This document shows, one piece after another, positions 50,655 to 60,336 of a stretch of 64,000 nucleotides of DNA (its first letter is position 1; every line of letters begins with the position of its first letter). Source of the DNA: Parietichytrium sp. I65-24A (Eukaryota > Sar > Bigyra > Thraustochytrida > Thraustochytriidae); contig BLSF01000019.1 of the NCBI GenBank assembly GCA_012862575.1, positions 496,001-560,000 on the forward strand, read 5' to 3'. Both the position numbers and the translations under genes were made by a program. The notes under the pieces were generated by a model. It was given only the letters and a program-made list of their open reading frames with translations, did not search any database and was not told where the DNA came from.

Positions 50655-52454
50655 ATGTTGAGCAGGTTCGCACGGGGCCTCGGGGCCAGAGCGAGGCTTC
50701 AGAGCGCCTGGCGGCAACAGCATGCGCCTGCTTGGCGTCACCAAAGAGCTGCGTTCTTTAGCAGTGAGAGCGATGACGTGATGAACGCCGAGCGCGAGGC
50801 TATGGAGTACGATGTGGTCATCGTCGGAGCAGGGCCTGCTGGTCTCTCTGCTGCGATCAGGCTCAAGCAGCTCGAGGCTGAGAAGGGCCGCGAAATCTCT
50901 GTCTGCGTCGTAGAGAAGGCAGCAGAGGTCGGAGCTCACATCCTGTCTGGAAATGTGTTCCAGCCAACGGCCCTGGACGAGCTTTTCCCAGACTGGAAGG
51001 AGCAAGGTGCGCTCGGAGATGACCCAACACCAGTTGGAGAGGACAAGTTTCTCTTCATGTTGAACGAAAAGTCGGCCATCAGCGCACCAAGTATCCTTAT
51101 CCCACCAACACTCCACAATGACGGAAATTACATTATCAGCCTCGGCAAGCTCGTCCGCTGGCTCGGCGCAAAGGCTGAGGAGATGGGTGTGGAGATCTAC
51201 CCTGGCTTCCCAGCTGCTGAGGTCCTCTATGACGAGTCTGGCGCTGTCGTAGGTGTTGCCACAAAGGATATGGGAATCAACAAGAGCGGAGAAGCCAAGG
51301 ACTCCTTCATGCGCGGCATGGAGCTTCGCGCAAAGCAGACCCTCATCGCCGAGGGTGCTCGCGGAAGCTGCGCAGAGAGCCTCATCAAGAACTTCGACCT
51401 GCGCAAAAACTCGGATATGCAGAGCTACGGCCTCGGTCTCAAGGAGGTCTGGGAAATTCCAGAGGAGAACCACAAGCCTGGTCTTGTGCAGCACAGTTTC
51501 GGCTGGCCTCTTGACTCGAAAACCTACGGTGGCTCTTTCATGTACCACGAAAAGCCAAACCGCGTTCTCATCGGGTTCGTGGTCGGCCTTGACTACGAGA
51601 ACCCATACCTCAACCCGTTCCAGGAATTCCAGCGTTTCAAGCATCACCCTGAGGTCCAAAAGTACCTCGAAAACGGAACTTGCCTTGCATACGGTGCGCG
51701 CGTCATCAACGAGGGCGGGTACCAAGCCATTCCAAAGCTCACCTTCCCTGGTGGAGCTCTCATTGGTTGCTCTGCTGGCTTCTTGAATGTACCAAAGGTC
51801 AAGGGTAGCCACACTGCCATGAAGAGTGGCATGGTCGCAGCCGAGTCGATCTACGAAGCCCTTGAGGAAGAGTCGGAATCTCCAAAGGAGGTGACCGCTT
51901 ACCAGACTAACATGGAAAACTCTTGGGTCTGGAAGGAGCTCAATTCCGTGCGTAACTACGCACCTGCTTTCAAGTGGGGACTCTACGCAGGTGTCCTTTA
52001 CAGTGGTATCTCTGGATTTGTGCTTCGCGGCATGGAGCCTTGGACCTTTAGCAAGCATGGCAAGCAGCGTGATTGTGATGCTACCAAGCCTGCATCCCAG
52101 TTTAAGCCAATTGACTACCCAAAGCCTGACGGAGTGATCTCCTTTGACATTCTCACCAACCTGGCGCGCACTGGAACCAACCACGAAGCCGACCAGCCTT
52201 CTCATCTTAAGATCAAGCCAGAAAAGTCCGACAAGCCAAAGGAATCCATCAAGGTGTTTGATGGACCAGAGCAGCGCTTCTGCCCAGCCAGAGTGTACGA
52301 GTTTGTTGACAACGAGGAGACCGGCGAGAAGGAGCTCAACATCTCCGCTCAGAACTGCATTCACTGCAAGTGCTGCTCCATCAAGATGCGCGATGAGTAC
52401 ATCAACTGGACCGTTCCAGAGGGTGGTGGCGGCCCTGCATACGAAAGCATGTAA
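50655..52454 (+). CDS. ETFDH: Electron-transfer flavoprotein:ubiquinone oxidoreductase (ETF-QO)
   Basis: This is 599 residues, close to the usual length. The first 35 residues (MLSRFARGLGARARLQSAW) form a mitochondrial presequence. The FAD dinucleotide motif VVIVGAGPAGLSAA follows at about residue 55. The 4Fe-4S ligands are FCPARVYEF and NCIHCKCCSIK near the C-terminus, and the protein ends in GGGGPAYESM. The enzyme passes electrons from ETF, fed by fatty-acid and amino-acid oxidation, to ubiquinone in the inner membrane. Codon choice is strongly biased (CTC, AAG, GAG, CCA, GGA), a sign of high expression. A 657-codon antisense open frame is a by-product of that bias. Confidence 0.97.
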   Translation: MLSRFARGLGARARLQSAWRQQHAPAWRHQRAAFFSSESDDVMNAEREAMEYDVVIVGAGPAGLSAAIRLKQLEAEKGREISVCVVEKAAEVGAHILSGNVFQPTALDELFPDWKEQGALGDDPTPVGEDKFLFMLNEKSAISAPSILIPPTLHNDGNYIISLGKLVRWLGAKAEEMGVEIYPGFPAAEVLYDESGAVVGVATKDMGINKSGEAKDSFMRGMELRAKQTLIAEGARGSCAESLIKNFDLRKNSDMQSYGLGLKEVWEIPEENHKPGLVQHSFGWPLDSKTYGGSFMYHEKPNRVLIGFVVGLDYENPYLNPFQEFQRFKHHPEVQKYLENGTCLAYGARVINEGGYQAIPKLTFPGGALIGCSAGFLNVPKVKGSHTAMKSGMVAAESIYEALEEESESPKEVTAYQTNMENSWVWKELNSVRNYAPAFKWGLYAGVLYSGISGFVLRGMEPWTFSKHGKQRDCDATKPASQFKPIDYPKPDGVISFDILTNLARTGTNHEADQPSHLKIKPEKSDKPKESIKVFDGPEQRFCPARVYEFVDNEETGEKELNISAQNCIHCKCCSIKMRDEYINWTVPEGGGGPAYESM

Positions 52455-53597
52455 ATCTACTGCTTTCTCGCACCCGCGATGGCTCAATCAAGTCTCCGCA
52501 ACCCGCCTCGGTTGCTTGAGCCATCTCTTCTCGTTCTACTTTGCATGTTTGTTTCTTTCCGCCTCTGTGCATTGCGCATGCTTCTTCTTTCCATTTCTTT
52601 TAAACTCGCGACGCCGGCGTCGCTTTTAGCGTAACAAGTCGACGTCCAGTGTCCAGTAAGGCGAAATAACAATATCTTTTGGTCCCGTCCTCACACTCGC
52701 CATTCTTTTGCGACTTCATTCTCCCAACTGTCTGTTCGACTCAGATTCAGAAGCAGCGAGAGAGCCCGCAGGAGATTGCAAGTCTTCGTTTCATCAGTTC
52801 GCACATCCTCAACGTGAACATGGTGTGTCATGTACCAACCATCCCACTCTTCTCACTGATTCAATCTGGCCCAGTGAGGGCTTTTTAATGTGGCCCAATG
52901 AGATCCATCCATGACAATGACAATGACAATGACAATGACAATGACAATGACAATGACAACAATGACAATGACAGTTCCTGTCACCGGTTCTCGCTATTAC
53001 CCATCCCGTCTAACCACCTCTACCCTCAGCCGTTACATTCGCTCTTAGCCTACCGTTCCTTCCCTCACTGTCAGTACCCGGCTCCTCCTCTACCCACACC
53101 ACTACACTCTACTACCGCGATAGATGAAACGCCAAACTCCTACTCCAATCTCATAACCGCAAGACACTTACCTTCTCCATAGCCGCAGCACCTAGCATTC
53201 AATCCCTAGCGATGAAAGATTCTTACCGTTTATACTAGAGAGGAGTAGCCGGAGCCAACTTGACGAGTGAAGAGAGAGGATGACAGAGAGAGAACGAAGG
53301 AAACCGATCCAACAATAAGAAGCTGAAAGAAGCTAGAGGGACGCTCCCCACAGGTAAGCTGTTGTGCGGACACGCAGGAACTTGAGGGTGTGCACCCTTG
53401 TCTGTGTGTTTGATTTGTTAGATTCTGCGTGCGCTGTGGGAACAAGAGTTGTTGTTGCCGTGTTCCGTTTCGAGGCAACGAAAGAAAGAAAGAAAGAAGG
53501 GAGCAAGTACAGAAGTAAAGAAGGCAAGAAGTACAGAAGGCAAGGACGAGATTGCTGCGGGTTCTGGGCGAGGCCAGGTGGAGCAGGGCCGTGGAGT
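52455..53597. other. Intergenic region with hexamer repeat
   Basis: About 1.1 kb holding the ETF-QO 3' UTR and the promoter and leader of the ABCG gene. A TGACAA hexamer array lies at 52912-52972 and AAAGAAAG tracts near 53482-53500. The open frame continues upstream of the ABCG ATG but is poor in coding character. Confidence 0.55.
52912..52972 (+). repeat. Tandem TGACAA hexamer, about ten copies
   Basis: TGACAA is repeated almost without interruption over 60 bases in the spacer between ETF-QO and the ABCG gene. Confidence 0.95.
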
Positions 53598-56480
53598 ATG
53601 CGGAATATAATTGTGCGATGCGCATTGGCGTCGCTGGCGTGCGGCGTTTGCGCAGCGCAGTTAGAGGACTGCCCAGCAGTGTCGAGCCAAGTGTGCAATA
53701 ATACGGTTGCCTCGGCAGAAGAGTGCGATGGTTTAGCGGAAAATCCGCAAGCTGGGTCTGTGCAAGCACAGGGGCTCTTCTTGCAACCATCATGCTTGTC
53801 TGAAGCGATCGCTGGAGCTGGCTCGTCGACATCGTACTTGTTCAGCCAATGCGCATATATGCTGACACAGCAGGCATATGGCGTGAACGGTGGGTCCGAG
53901 CTCGCTTACCCGTCCCCGCAACCGCTAGGGTCGCTGGTTGGGTCGCTGATTATGTTTTTACTGTACTTTATCGTCCCGCTCACGTACTTTCTCATCGTGA
54001 TTGTGATGAGGAAAAGGCTTTACGCCAAGTTTGGAGGCAACCCCGACCAGGAGATCGCAAGTACGCAACACCAAGACTCACGCAATCTGCAGTCTGGATT
54101 CTCTTCGGGCGGGGATGAACCGGATCAAACACCGGCATATCTAAGCTTTCATCGCCTGACGTACTCTGTCAAGCTCAATAAAGGAGGAATCAGCAAACTG
54201 AAGAAAGAAAATGGCGGCAAGACTCCAACCACGCCCGGTTGGGATCAGAAGAAAATTCTGCAAAATATCACCGGAGTGTTTCGGCCCGGCACTCTCAGCG
54301 CCATAATGGGGCCATCCGGGTGTGGAAAGTCCACCTTGCTGGACGTTCTCGCAGATCGCAAGCAGGGCGGAAACACTCGCGGAAAGGTTCTCATCAACGG
54401 AACTCCGAGGACAAAGCTTTTCAAAAGGCTCTCCGGCTACGTCATGCAGTTTGATGCCCTTTTCCCGCACCTTACTGTCCGCGAGGTTCTTATGTACACC
54501 GCAGAACTTCGGATCACTGGCCTGGACTGGCGGGCAAAGCGCAAGGCGGTACAGAACGTGATTAAAGATTTGGATCTGAAACGCTGCGCAGATTCGCGTA
54601 TAGGCGGGAACGGCGTGCCAGGAATCAGTGGTGGGCAAGCGAGACGCGTGACCGTTGGCATCGAGCTCATTACTAGGCCTCTGATTCTGTTTCTCGACGA
54701 GCCCACGACGGGGCTTGACGCGTTCTCCTCCTTGCAGCTTGTCCGCACCCTCCGAGTTCTTGCAGATTCCGGGCGAACGGTCATCGCGACAATCCATCAA
54801 CCTCGGCCACAGATCTTTGATTTGTTCAACACTCTACTTCTGATGAAAGATGGAAGAATTGCATACTTTGGCCCCGTTCGCGATATTGAAGCGTATTTCA
54901 ACTCGATCGGAATCAACGTTAGCGGAGGGTCCGTGGCCGATGCGGTCGTGGATCTTACCTATTCCAAGGAAACGAATGACCAAAGTGCAGACGCTGGCGA
55001 AAACGCCGTTGCAGCTCTTGCCGATGCCTATGACTCAAGTCTTCAAGCCAAGAGAATTCAGCTTCTGGCAGACAAAATCGAGGACAGGGTGTACTCCAAG
55101 CTTCCACCTCCGATTGCCTCAATCTTTGGTGCCGTGGATCCAAAGTCAGGGGAATTGTTGGACAAGCGCGCCATGCGCTTCTCTCAAAGCATCCAAATGC
55201 AGATATTTATTCTGATAAGGAGGTCGTACAAAAACATCGGCCGAGACTCGACATACTTCACCAATGTGGGCCTGCAAATGAGCCAGTTCCTGTTTTACGG
55301 CTTGCTCTTCCTCGGGTTGCGTACCCAGACTGTCGAGATTAGTGACGATGCTGGAAGCGTTCTCGGCGTGGCTGATGTCAACTATCTCTTTATCCTGCAG
55401 GAGCGTGCATTTCTTTTCCAGGTGATGAATACCATCATGCTCATTGAAGTAGTGGTGATTGCAACAGCATTTGTGGAGAAGAGCATTTTTCGGCGCGAGC
55501 ATGCTTCCGGGGCTTACTCTGTCATAGCATATCACACACAGTTCATCATTAGATTCTACGTGGATGCCATCTGGAAGGGTCTCATAGCTGCAGTATTGTG
55601 CTACTTCTTTCCACCAATGCGCCTCGACCCCGATGCATTTTTCTACTTTGCAGCCATGCTCATGTTGTGCAGTACTATGGGTTCCGCAATGGCTTTTCTC
55701 ATGGTGAGTCTCATTCCCGATGCGGAAGGCGCCGCAAATATCCACGCACAGGTCTTGGGCACCTTTGGTCTCTACTCTGGGTTTTTCTTGTTTCCCAACG
55801 TTCTCCCTGTATGGATGAAGTGGTTGTACTATATGCTCCCTTTCAAGTACAGTTTTGAGGGCCTGGAGCTCAACGAATTCACGTGTATGACAGTCGGGGA
55901 GGCAAATTACCTATTTGCGATCGATACCACCCTCAATCGCTGGACTAACCTTCTGGTGTTCCTCGTATACCCTCCGATCTTCCACGCTATCGCAATGCTC
56001 GGGTCTTTTGCATACACTCGGCCAAAGTCGTTCTGGGTACGGCATTTTAGCTGCTGCACGGGCTCGGATGACTCTAGTCCTTTGGCGGCATCAAAGCTTC
56101 ACAGTACCATCCCCTTGGACTCGCATGACTCGGGAGAGGGACACGAGGGTGCTTCTCCGGAACCAGCCTTGGAACCAACTAGCACCAAGGCAGCTTCTCG
56201 CAAGGTTTCAAGCGAAAATGGCATCGAGCTTTCGTCCATCGCTGTCCATACTACCGAAGATTCACAATCCAACCCTCCTGCTGTGAACAACGGCGAGGCC
56301 GTAGCCAACTTCGAGGGCGACGATAACGACTCGGAGAGTGATGCGACCTTGACCGACAGCTTAGAACCTTCGATTCTCACAACTACAAGCCTGCAGCACG
56401 ACCCGGCACCGCCTACGCCCGTTTCTAATGCGGATGGGATCTCTATTCGTGATCCGAACTCGCCGGTGCACAAAACGTGA
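53598..56480 (+). CDS. ABCG-subfamily half transporter with signal peptide and Cys-containing ectodomain
   Basis: This is 960 residues from the ATG before a signal peptide (RNIIVRCALASLACGVCA). A Cys-containing extracellular segment and one membrane helix (residues 112-135) come first. The ATPase domain then has Walker A GPSGCGKST (238-246), signature ISGGQARR, Walker B LILFLDEPTTGLDAF and the H-loop ATIHQPR. About six helices of the ABC2 membrane domain follow, and a Ser/acidic tail. Nucleotide-first order and the extra N-terminal helix match the plant ABCG24/28-like group. Half transporters work as dimers. Exported substrates in this group include lipids and surface-coat precursors; the one here is unknown. 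Confidence 0.92.
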   Translation: MRNIIVRCALASLACGVCAAQLEDCPAVSSQVCNNTVASAEECDGLAENPQAGSVQAQGLFLQPSCLSEAIAGAGSSTSYLFSQCAYMLTQQAYGVNGGSELAYPSPQPLGSLVGSLIMFLLYFIVPLTYFLIVIVMRKRLYAKFGGNPDQEIASTQHQDSRNLQSGFSSGGDEPDQTPAYLSFHRLTYSVKLNKGGISKLKKENGGKTPTTPGWDQKKILQNITGVFRPGTLSAIMGPSGCGKSTLLDVLADRKQGGNTRGKVLINGTPRTKLFKRLSGYVMQFDALFPHLTVREVLMYTAELRITGLDWRAKRKAVQNVIKDLDLKRCADSRIGGNGVPGISGGQARRVTVGIELITRPLILFLDEPTTGLDAFSSLQLVRTLRVLADSGRTVIATIHQPRPQIFDLFNTLLLMKDGRIAYFGPVRDIEAYFNSIGINVSGGSVADAVVDLTYSKETNDQSADAGENAVAALADAYDSSLQAKRIQLLADKIEDRVYSKLPPPIASIFGAVDPKSGELLDKRAMRFSQSIQMQIFILIRRSYKNIGRDSTYFTNVGLQMSQFLFYGLLFLGLRTQTVEISDDAGSVLGVADVNYLFILQERAFLFQVMNTIMLIEVVVIATAFVEKSIFRREHASGAYSVIAYHTQFIIRFYVDAIWKGLIAAVLCYFFPPMRLDPDAFFYFAAMLMLCSTMGSAMAFLMVSLIPDAEGAANIHAQVLGTFGLYSGFFLFPNVLPVWMKWLYYMLPFKYSFEGLELNEFTCMTVGEANYLFAIDTTLNRWTNLLVFLVYPPIFHAIAMLGSFAYTRPKSFWVRHFSCCTGSDDSSPLAASKLHSTIPLDSHDSGEGHEGASPEPALEPTSTKAASRKVSSENGIELSSIAVHTTEDSQSNPPAVNNGEAVANFEGDDNDSESDATLTDSLEPSILTTTSLQHDPAPPTPVSNADGISIRDPNSPVHKT

Positions 56481-57225
56481 GAAGGTAAGAGCGCTCCACA
56501 GCGCGTTGATAATTTTCTTTCACAACATCTTTTACGTAAACTTCGTTTTGTAAAACACATTCGTACAGTGCAAAGCCAGCCACCAGATTCAAGTTTTTAT
56601 TTCGATGCTCCGATTCATTCTCTGTGCCCAAATGCGTTGAAACTGGGGAAGGGAACAGGCCGCGTCTTTTTTAACGCGCCACAAAATAGTTCCCAAAAGC
56701 CCCCCAGTCCATGTAGTCCATGTTTGTAGCTGTCACTCGACAAAAATATATCTATCAATCGATCAATCAGTCAATCAATCAAAAAGATTGAAAGCAATCA
56801 GTCAATCAATCAAAAAGATTGAAAGACAAAGGAGAGTGGTTCACGTTGAACCCTCCAATCCATGCTACTTCACACAGACGACGAGCTCATCGAAAAGACC
56901 TTTACTCGACACGCACGCGGCTTTCAATTCATTCACAGTCAATGACCATGGACATTGAACATGCAGAACATGGCACGTCTCCAAGTCGACTCTCACCACC
57001 CGTTCACTTTCCTACTGTTTCATCTATCCAAACCATAGAGAAGCGCGCGCCTTCCGACACATTTTATGTTGTGCACAGCAAAGCAACAAATACTAAAAGT
57101 GCGAGCAGCCGGAAGAGTGTCCGAGTGTCCGCGCAAGCGTGAAACGGCCAGAAACGGCCAGTAACGGCAATAGGAGACTATACTAGAGGGGTAGCGACGA
57201 GCAGCCGTTTGAGGGCGCAGGAACA
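56481..57225. other. Intergenic region with duplicated hairpin element
   Basis: This holds the ABCG 3' UTR and the leader of the fusion gene. A 31-base element is duplicated at 56764-56825. AATATATC-type AT-rich sequence lies near 56744. No coding frame is supported. Confidence 0.6.
56764..56825 (+). repeat. Perfect tandem duplication of a 31-base element
   Basis: Two identical 31-base copies abut each other. Each contains CAATC, five A, then GATTG, so each copy can fold into a small hairpin. Confidence 0.9.
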
Positions 57226-59171
57226 ATGCTGCGCGCGAGGAAGAGCTCGCTTTGCCTGGTGCGACAGCTGTGCACCGGAAGCAGGAAGGACTGGCAGTAC
57301 TTTTCGTTCTACAAGTACGCCGGATTGGAGCAGCCGTGGGCGTTGAGGAGCGCATTGGAGCGAGAATGGCAAGCGATGGGAGTGCTAGGGAGAGTGTATG
57401 TGGCAAGTGAGGGCGTTAATGGGCAGGTGGCGGTTCCATCGGGGAAAGAGGAGGAGTTCAAAAGGAGCATTTTGAACAAAGGAGGCTTGGACAATTGCTT
57501 CATCAATGTGGGCGAATCCATCTCGCAAGATGAGCAGTTCCCGTTTCGCAAGCTCAGAGTCAAGCTGAGGTCGAGGATCGTTAACGACGGCCTGGACGAG
57601 CCGCTAAAGCTCGTAGATCGCGGAGAAGAGACGAGCCCCGAGGAGTGGCACGAACTGGTGAGGAACAAGTCGGAGGACACGGTGATCTTGGACTGCCGCA
57701 ATTCTTACGAGCATGAGATCGGGCGCTTTGATGGGTCGGAGCGCGTCATGGTTGACGTGTTTCGAAACACATTCGAGAAGTTGGACGAGAGGTTTGCAGG
57801 AGATCTCTCTGCAGAGAACACCAACGTCATGATTTATTGCACGGGAGGAATTCGCTGCGAGAAGGTTGGCGCGTACTTGAAGGAGAAACTAAACGTCAAA
57901 ACCGTGAAGAGACTGGAGGGAGGAATCGTCAAGTACTTAGAGTACATCAAAGCAAACGAAGGCTTGACGTCCACGTTCAAGGGGAAGAATTTTGTGTTCG
58001 ATGATCGATCCTTCTTGAACGGCGCCGTCAAGGCGACAGATGACGTGCTCGGAAAGTGCATATATTGCGGGACACCCCATGACGATCACTCCAAGTGCAA
58101 AAATATCATGTGCGGAAGAACACAGCTTCAATGCCCTGCATGCGCCGCAAGGATGAACCACACCTGCAGCCCTGCCTGTAAAGAAGCCGTGGAGCTTTTC
58201 CAGGGGATGAATACAGAAGAGCAGCGGGCTTACAGAAAAGCAAACGTTAGCCGTTTCAAGCCCGAGCTGCAGACGCTACAAAATCGATACGGCATCTTGG
58301 CCGGCCCAATGCCTCCCGGCCCAAATTCACGAGCGAGGGGGTTACACACGTTTCCGCCGCATCACAACGGGGAGCCGTCTTTTTCAGAGCTGGAGGCGTA
58401 CTGTGAGACGGTGTCAAGCGTATTGACGTCGGAAAGTCGAGAATCTGCACTTGCAGAAATCCGACGAGCAACAGAGGCTCGACTTGCCCGTCCCCATATG
58501 CTCGCATCAGTGCAGCAGGGGCGATTATTGCGTAAGTAAGAGGGCTTGAGGTGGCGACGTCCCTTTCTTGTGTGCAAAAAGAGCTCAGGAGTTTCATGTA
58601 CGCAGGCATTATGCAGGCACATTTTGATTATCTTGATGGTGAATGCCCACTGAATTGAGATATCTGTTTTCACTCCTGGTCAGGTTTTCTTGTACAGATT
58701 GTGCGCGCTAAAAAGTGTTTGGAGCTCGGGACATTTAGCGGTTATTCTTCTCTGTGTATCCTTGACGGCCTTCCGCAAGACGGCGAGCTCATCACATGTG
58801 ACATCGACGAATCTGCGCTCGAAATCGCTCGCCCGATTCTCTCTGCGGATCCCCGCGTGAGCGTACGCTCCGAACGTGGAATGGATGTCATCCGCAGCTT
58901 GGGAGAGCCAATGGATCTGATCTACGTGGATGCAAATAAAGTTGGTTATTGGGAGTATTACGAGGAAATAATTAACAATGGCTTGCTCAATCGGAATGGC
59001 GTCATGGTGTTTGACAATACACTTTTCAAAGGCGCTGTAATCTCTCCAAAAAAGCCCCAAAGAATAGCCCGAGCGATGGACAGGTTTAACCAAAAAGTGG
59101 CGGAAGACTCCAGAACTCGCCAGTTGTGCCTTCCGCTTTGGGATGGTGTGACGTGCGTCACTTTGGTCTAG
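57226..59171 (+). CDS. TrhO-type rhodanese tRNA hydroxylase fused to a TrmR-like O-methyltransferase, 2 exons
   Basis: Exon 1 is 57226-58531, the phase-1 intron 58532-58683 (152 nt, GTAAGT to TCAG) and exon 2 58684-59171, giving 597 residues. Residues 1-340 are TrhO/UPF0176: VYVASEGVNGQVAVP, a rhodanese domain with Cys-205 in IYCTGGIRCEKVG, and a Cys-rich end from C278. TrhO hydroxylates wobble uridine in bacterial tRNAs (ho5U34). Residues 375-597 are a class I SAM O-methyltransferase: AKKCLELGTFSGYSS, YVDANKVGYWEYYEE, VFDNTLFKG. The intron falls inside this domain; splicing joins MLASVQQGRLLR to FLVQIVRAKK, the expected N-terminal helices. Bacterial TrmR of this family methylates ho5U to mo5U. 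The N-terminus looks like a mitochondrial or plastid presequence. Confidence 0.9.
58532..58683 (+). other. Intron within the TrhO-methyltransferase fusion gene
   Basis: The donor GTAAGTAAG follows TTATTGC, and the acceptor TCCTGGTCAG ends a pyrimidine-rich tract. Phase 1 is the only phase that joins both open frames. Unspliced, the first frame stops within three codons of the donor. Confidence 0.85.
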
Positions 59172-59199
59172 CTCTAGTGACTCGAGCTCTAGAGTAGCT

Positions 59200-60336
59200 C
59201 TAGTCTACTTCTGAATGGATAATTTCGGGGGCCGCCGATAGGTTCCGGCCGTCCGGTGACCCAGGGTGGATACGCAGTTCTTGACTGTCCAGTGCGCTGC
59301 GGGCTGTAGGCTCAGCCAAAGAAAGCTCGGCCGGAGCGATCTTCAGCTTGTCCGAGGAGAATCTCAGCGCCCGCGACGATCCTTTGTCTTTCGCACGCAT
59401 AGAAAGGGCCAAAGCTGTGAGTACGAATCGCTCAAACTGAAATAGGAAAAAGGCGAGGGTGACTCCGCTGTCAAAGTCGTTGAAAATGGTCTCGCTAGCG
59501 AGGGCTGCAATTTGGAGCACCATGACAAAGAGAAGAACGAACATTGAGGTCACGAAGAACACCCGAGCTTTAAGTAATACGCGCTCAGCGAGTACCTTCA
59601 CGTGCGACTCGTCTGTCGAATTTCGCATGAGCTCTTTGTACCAGCGAATGGATGGCAGCATCACCACACTGGCTTCCCAAAAATATATAAAGCTGACGCC
59701 GGCGACTCCGAGCATGCAGATGCGTATGGTCTCGTGTACACTGTCCTCAGAAACTGAAAATACCACCGTGAAAGAATTAAACGCCAACAATTTAATCCCA
59801 GCAAGGAACCTGAAGGTTTCGCTGCTTAATAACACCTTCTTTCCACTGGTTCTCCGGAACCTGATGTCATGCTCCCATAACTCCACAAATCGGAGCATGT
59901 ACAGTGATAAGGTGATCATTTCCCCAGCACAATAATTTGCCATCAGTGTCGATACGAGCAAATTCTTTCCGAACCTCCACTTCAAAGGGTCGGTGACTTT
60001 GAGTGAGCAGCTGATCACCAAAAGACCCTGAGACGCAATGTAGGTGTAGCGATTTTTGTTTTTGGTATTGGCCCAATCACCAAGCAGATTCCCATCTCGC
60101 CAGGACATCACCAGCAGCAGCATTGGTGGGACAATGTTTATGAGACTCGTTGCGAGCAGCACTCTGTTAACAGCGCGAAAATAATCTTCCCCATAGTCGC
60201 ATTCTCCAGTGCAGTTGAAGCAGAAGAATGTGGTCTCCCATCCGTCCTGGCACTCGCAAGATATTGAGTCCGCCGTGAAGTTATCTACGCATTGCTGATT
60301 CACACTGCAGGCCAATGCCACTGCGCAGGATGGCAT
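59200..60336 (-). CDS. EGF-like multi-pass membrane protein
   Basis: This is 378 residues from the first ATG. Residues 4-45 have the Cys spacing of an EGF-like module (CAVALACSVNQQC, then SCECQDGW). About seven hydrophobic helices follow, starting near residue 58 (NRVLLATSLINIVPPMLLLV), and a Ser/Ala-rich cytosolic tail. The layout resembles EGF-type 7TM receptors, but no receptor family is recognised. No signal peptide precedes the EGF module, so an upstream exon may be missing; the frame is open upstream for 24 codons without an ATG. Its stop lies only 28 bases from that of the fusion gene. Confidence 0.65.
   Translation of the reverse strand: MPSCAVALACSVNQQCVDNFTADSISCECQDGWETTFFCFNCTGECDYGEDYFRAVNRVLLATSLINIVPPMLLLVMSWRDGNLLGDWANTKNKNRYTYIASQGLLVISCSLKVTDPLKWRFGKNLLVSTLMANYCAGEMITLSLYMLRFVELWEHDIRFRRTSGKKVLLSSETFRFLAGIKLLAFNSFTVVFSVSEDSVHETIRICMLGVAGVSFIYFWEASVVMLPSIRWYKELMRNSTDESHVKVLAERVLLKARVFFVTSMFVLLFVMVLQIAALASETIFNDFDSGVTLAFFLFQFERFVLTALALSMRAKDKGSSRALRFSSDKLKIAPAELSLAEPTARSALDSQELRIHPGSPDGRNLSAAPEIIHSEVD

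Noticed and set aside
50514-52487. 657-codon open frame on the minus strand
   Set aside because: It lies wholly antisense to ETF-QO, is rich in Leu/Val/His as expected for a mirrored frame, has no family motifs and is explained by codon bias.
58701-59171. Stand-alone O-methyltransferase gene
   Set aside because: The frame begins at a non-ATG codon inside motif-bearing sequence and lacks N-terminal helices, which are supplied by the upstream exon once the intron is removed.
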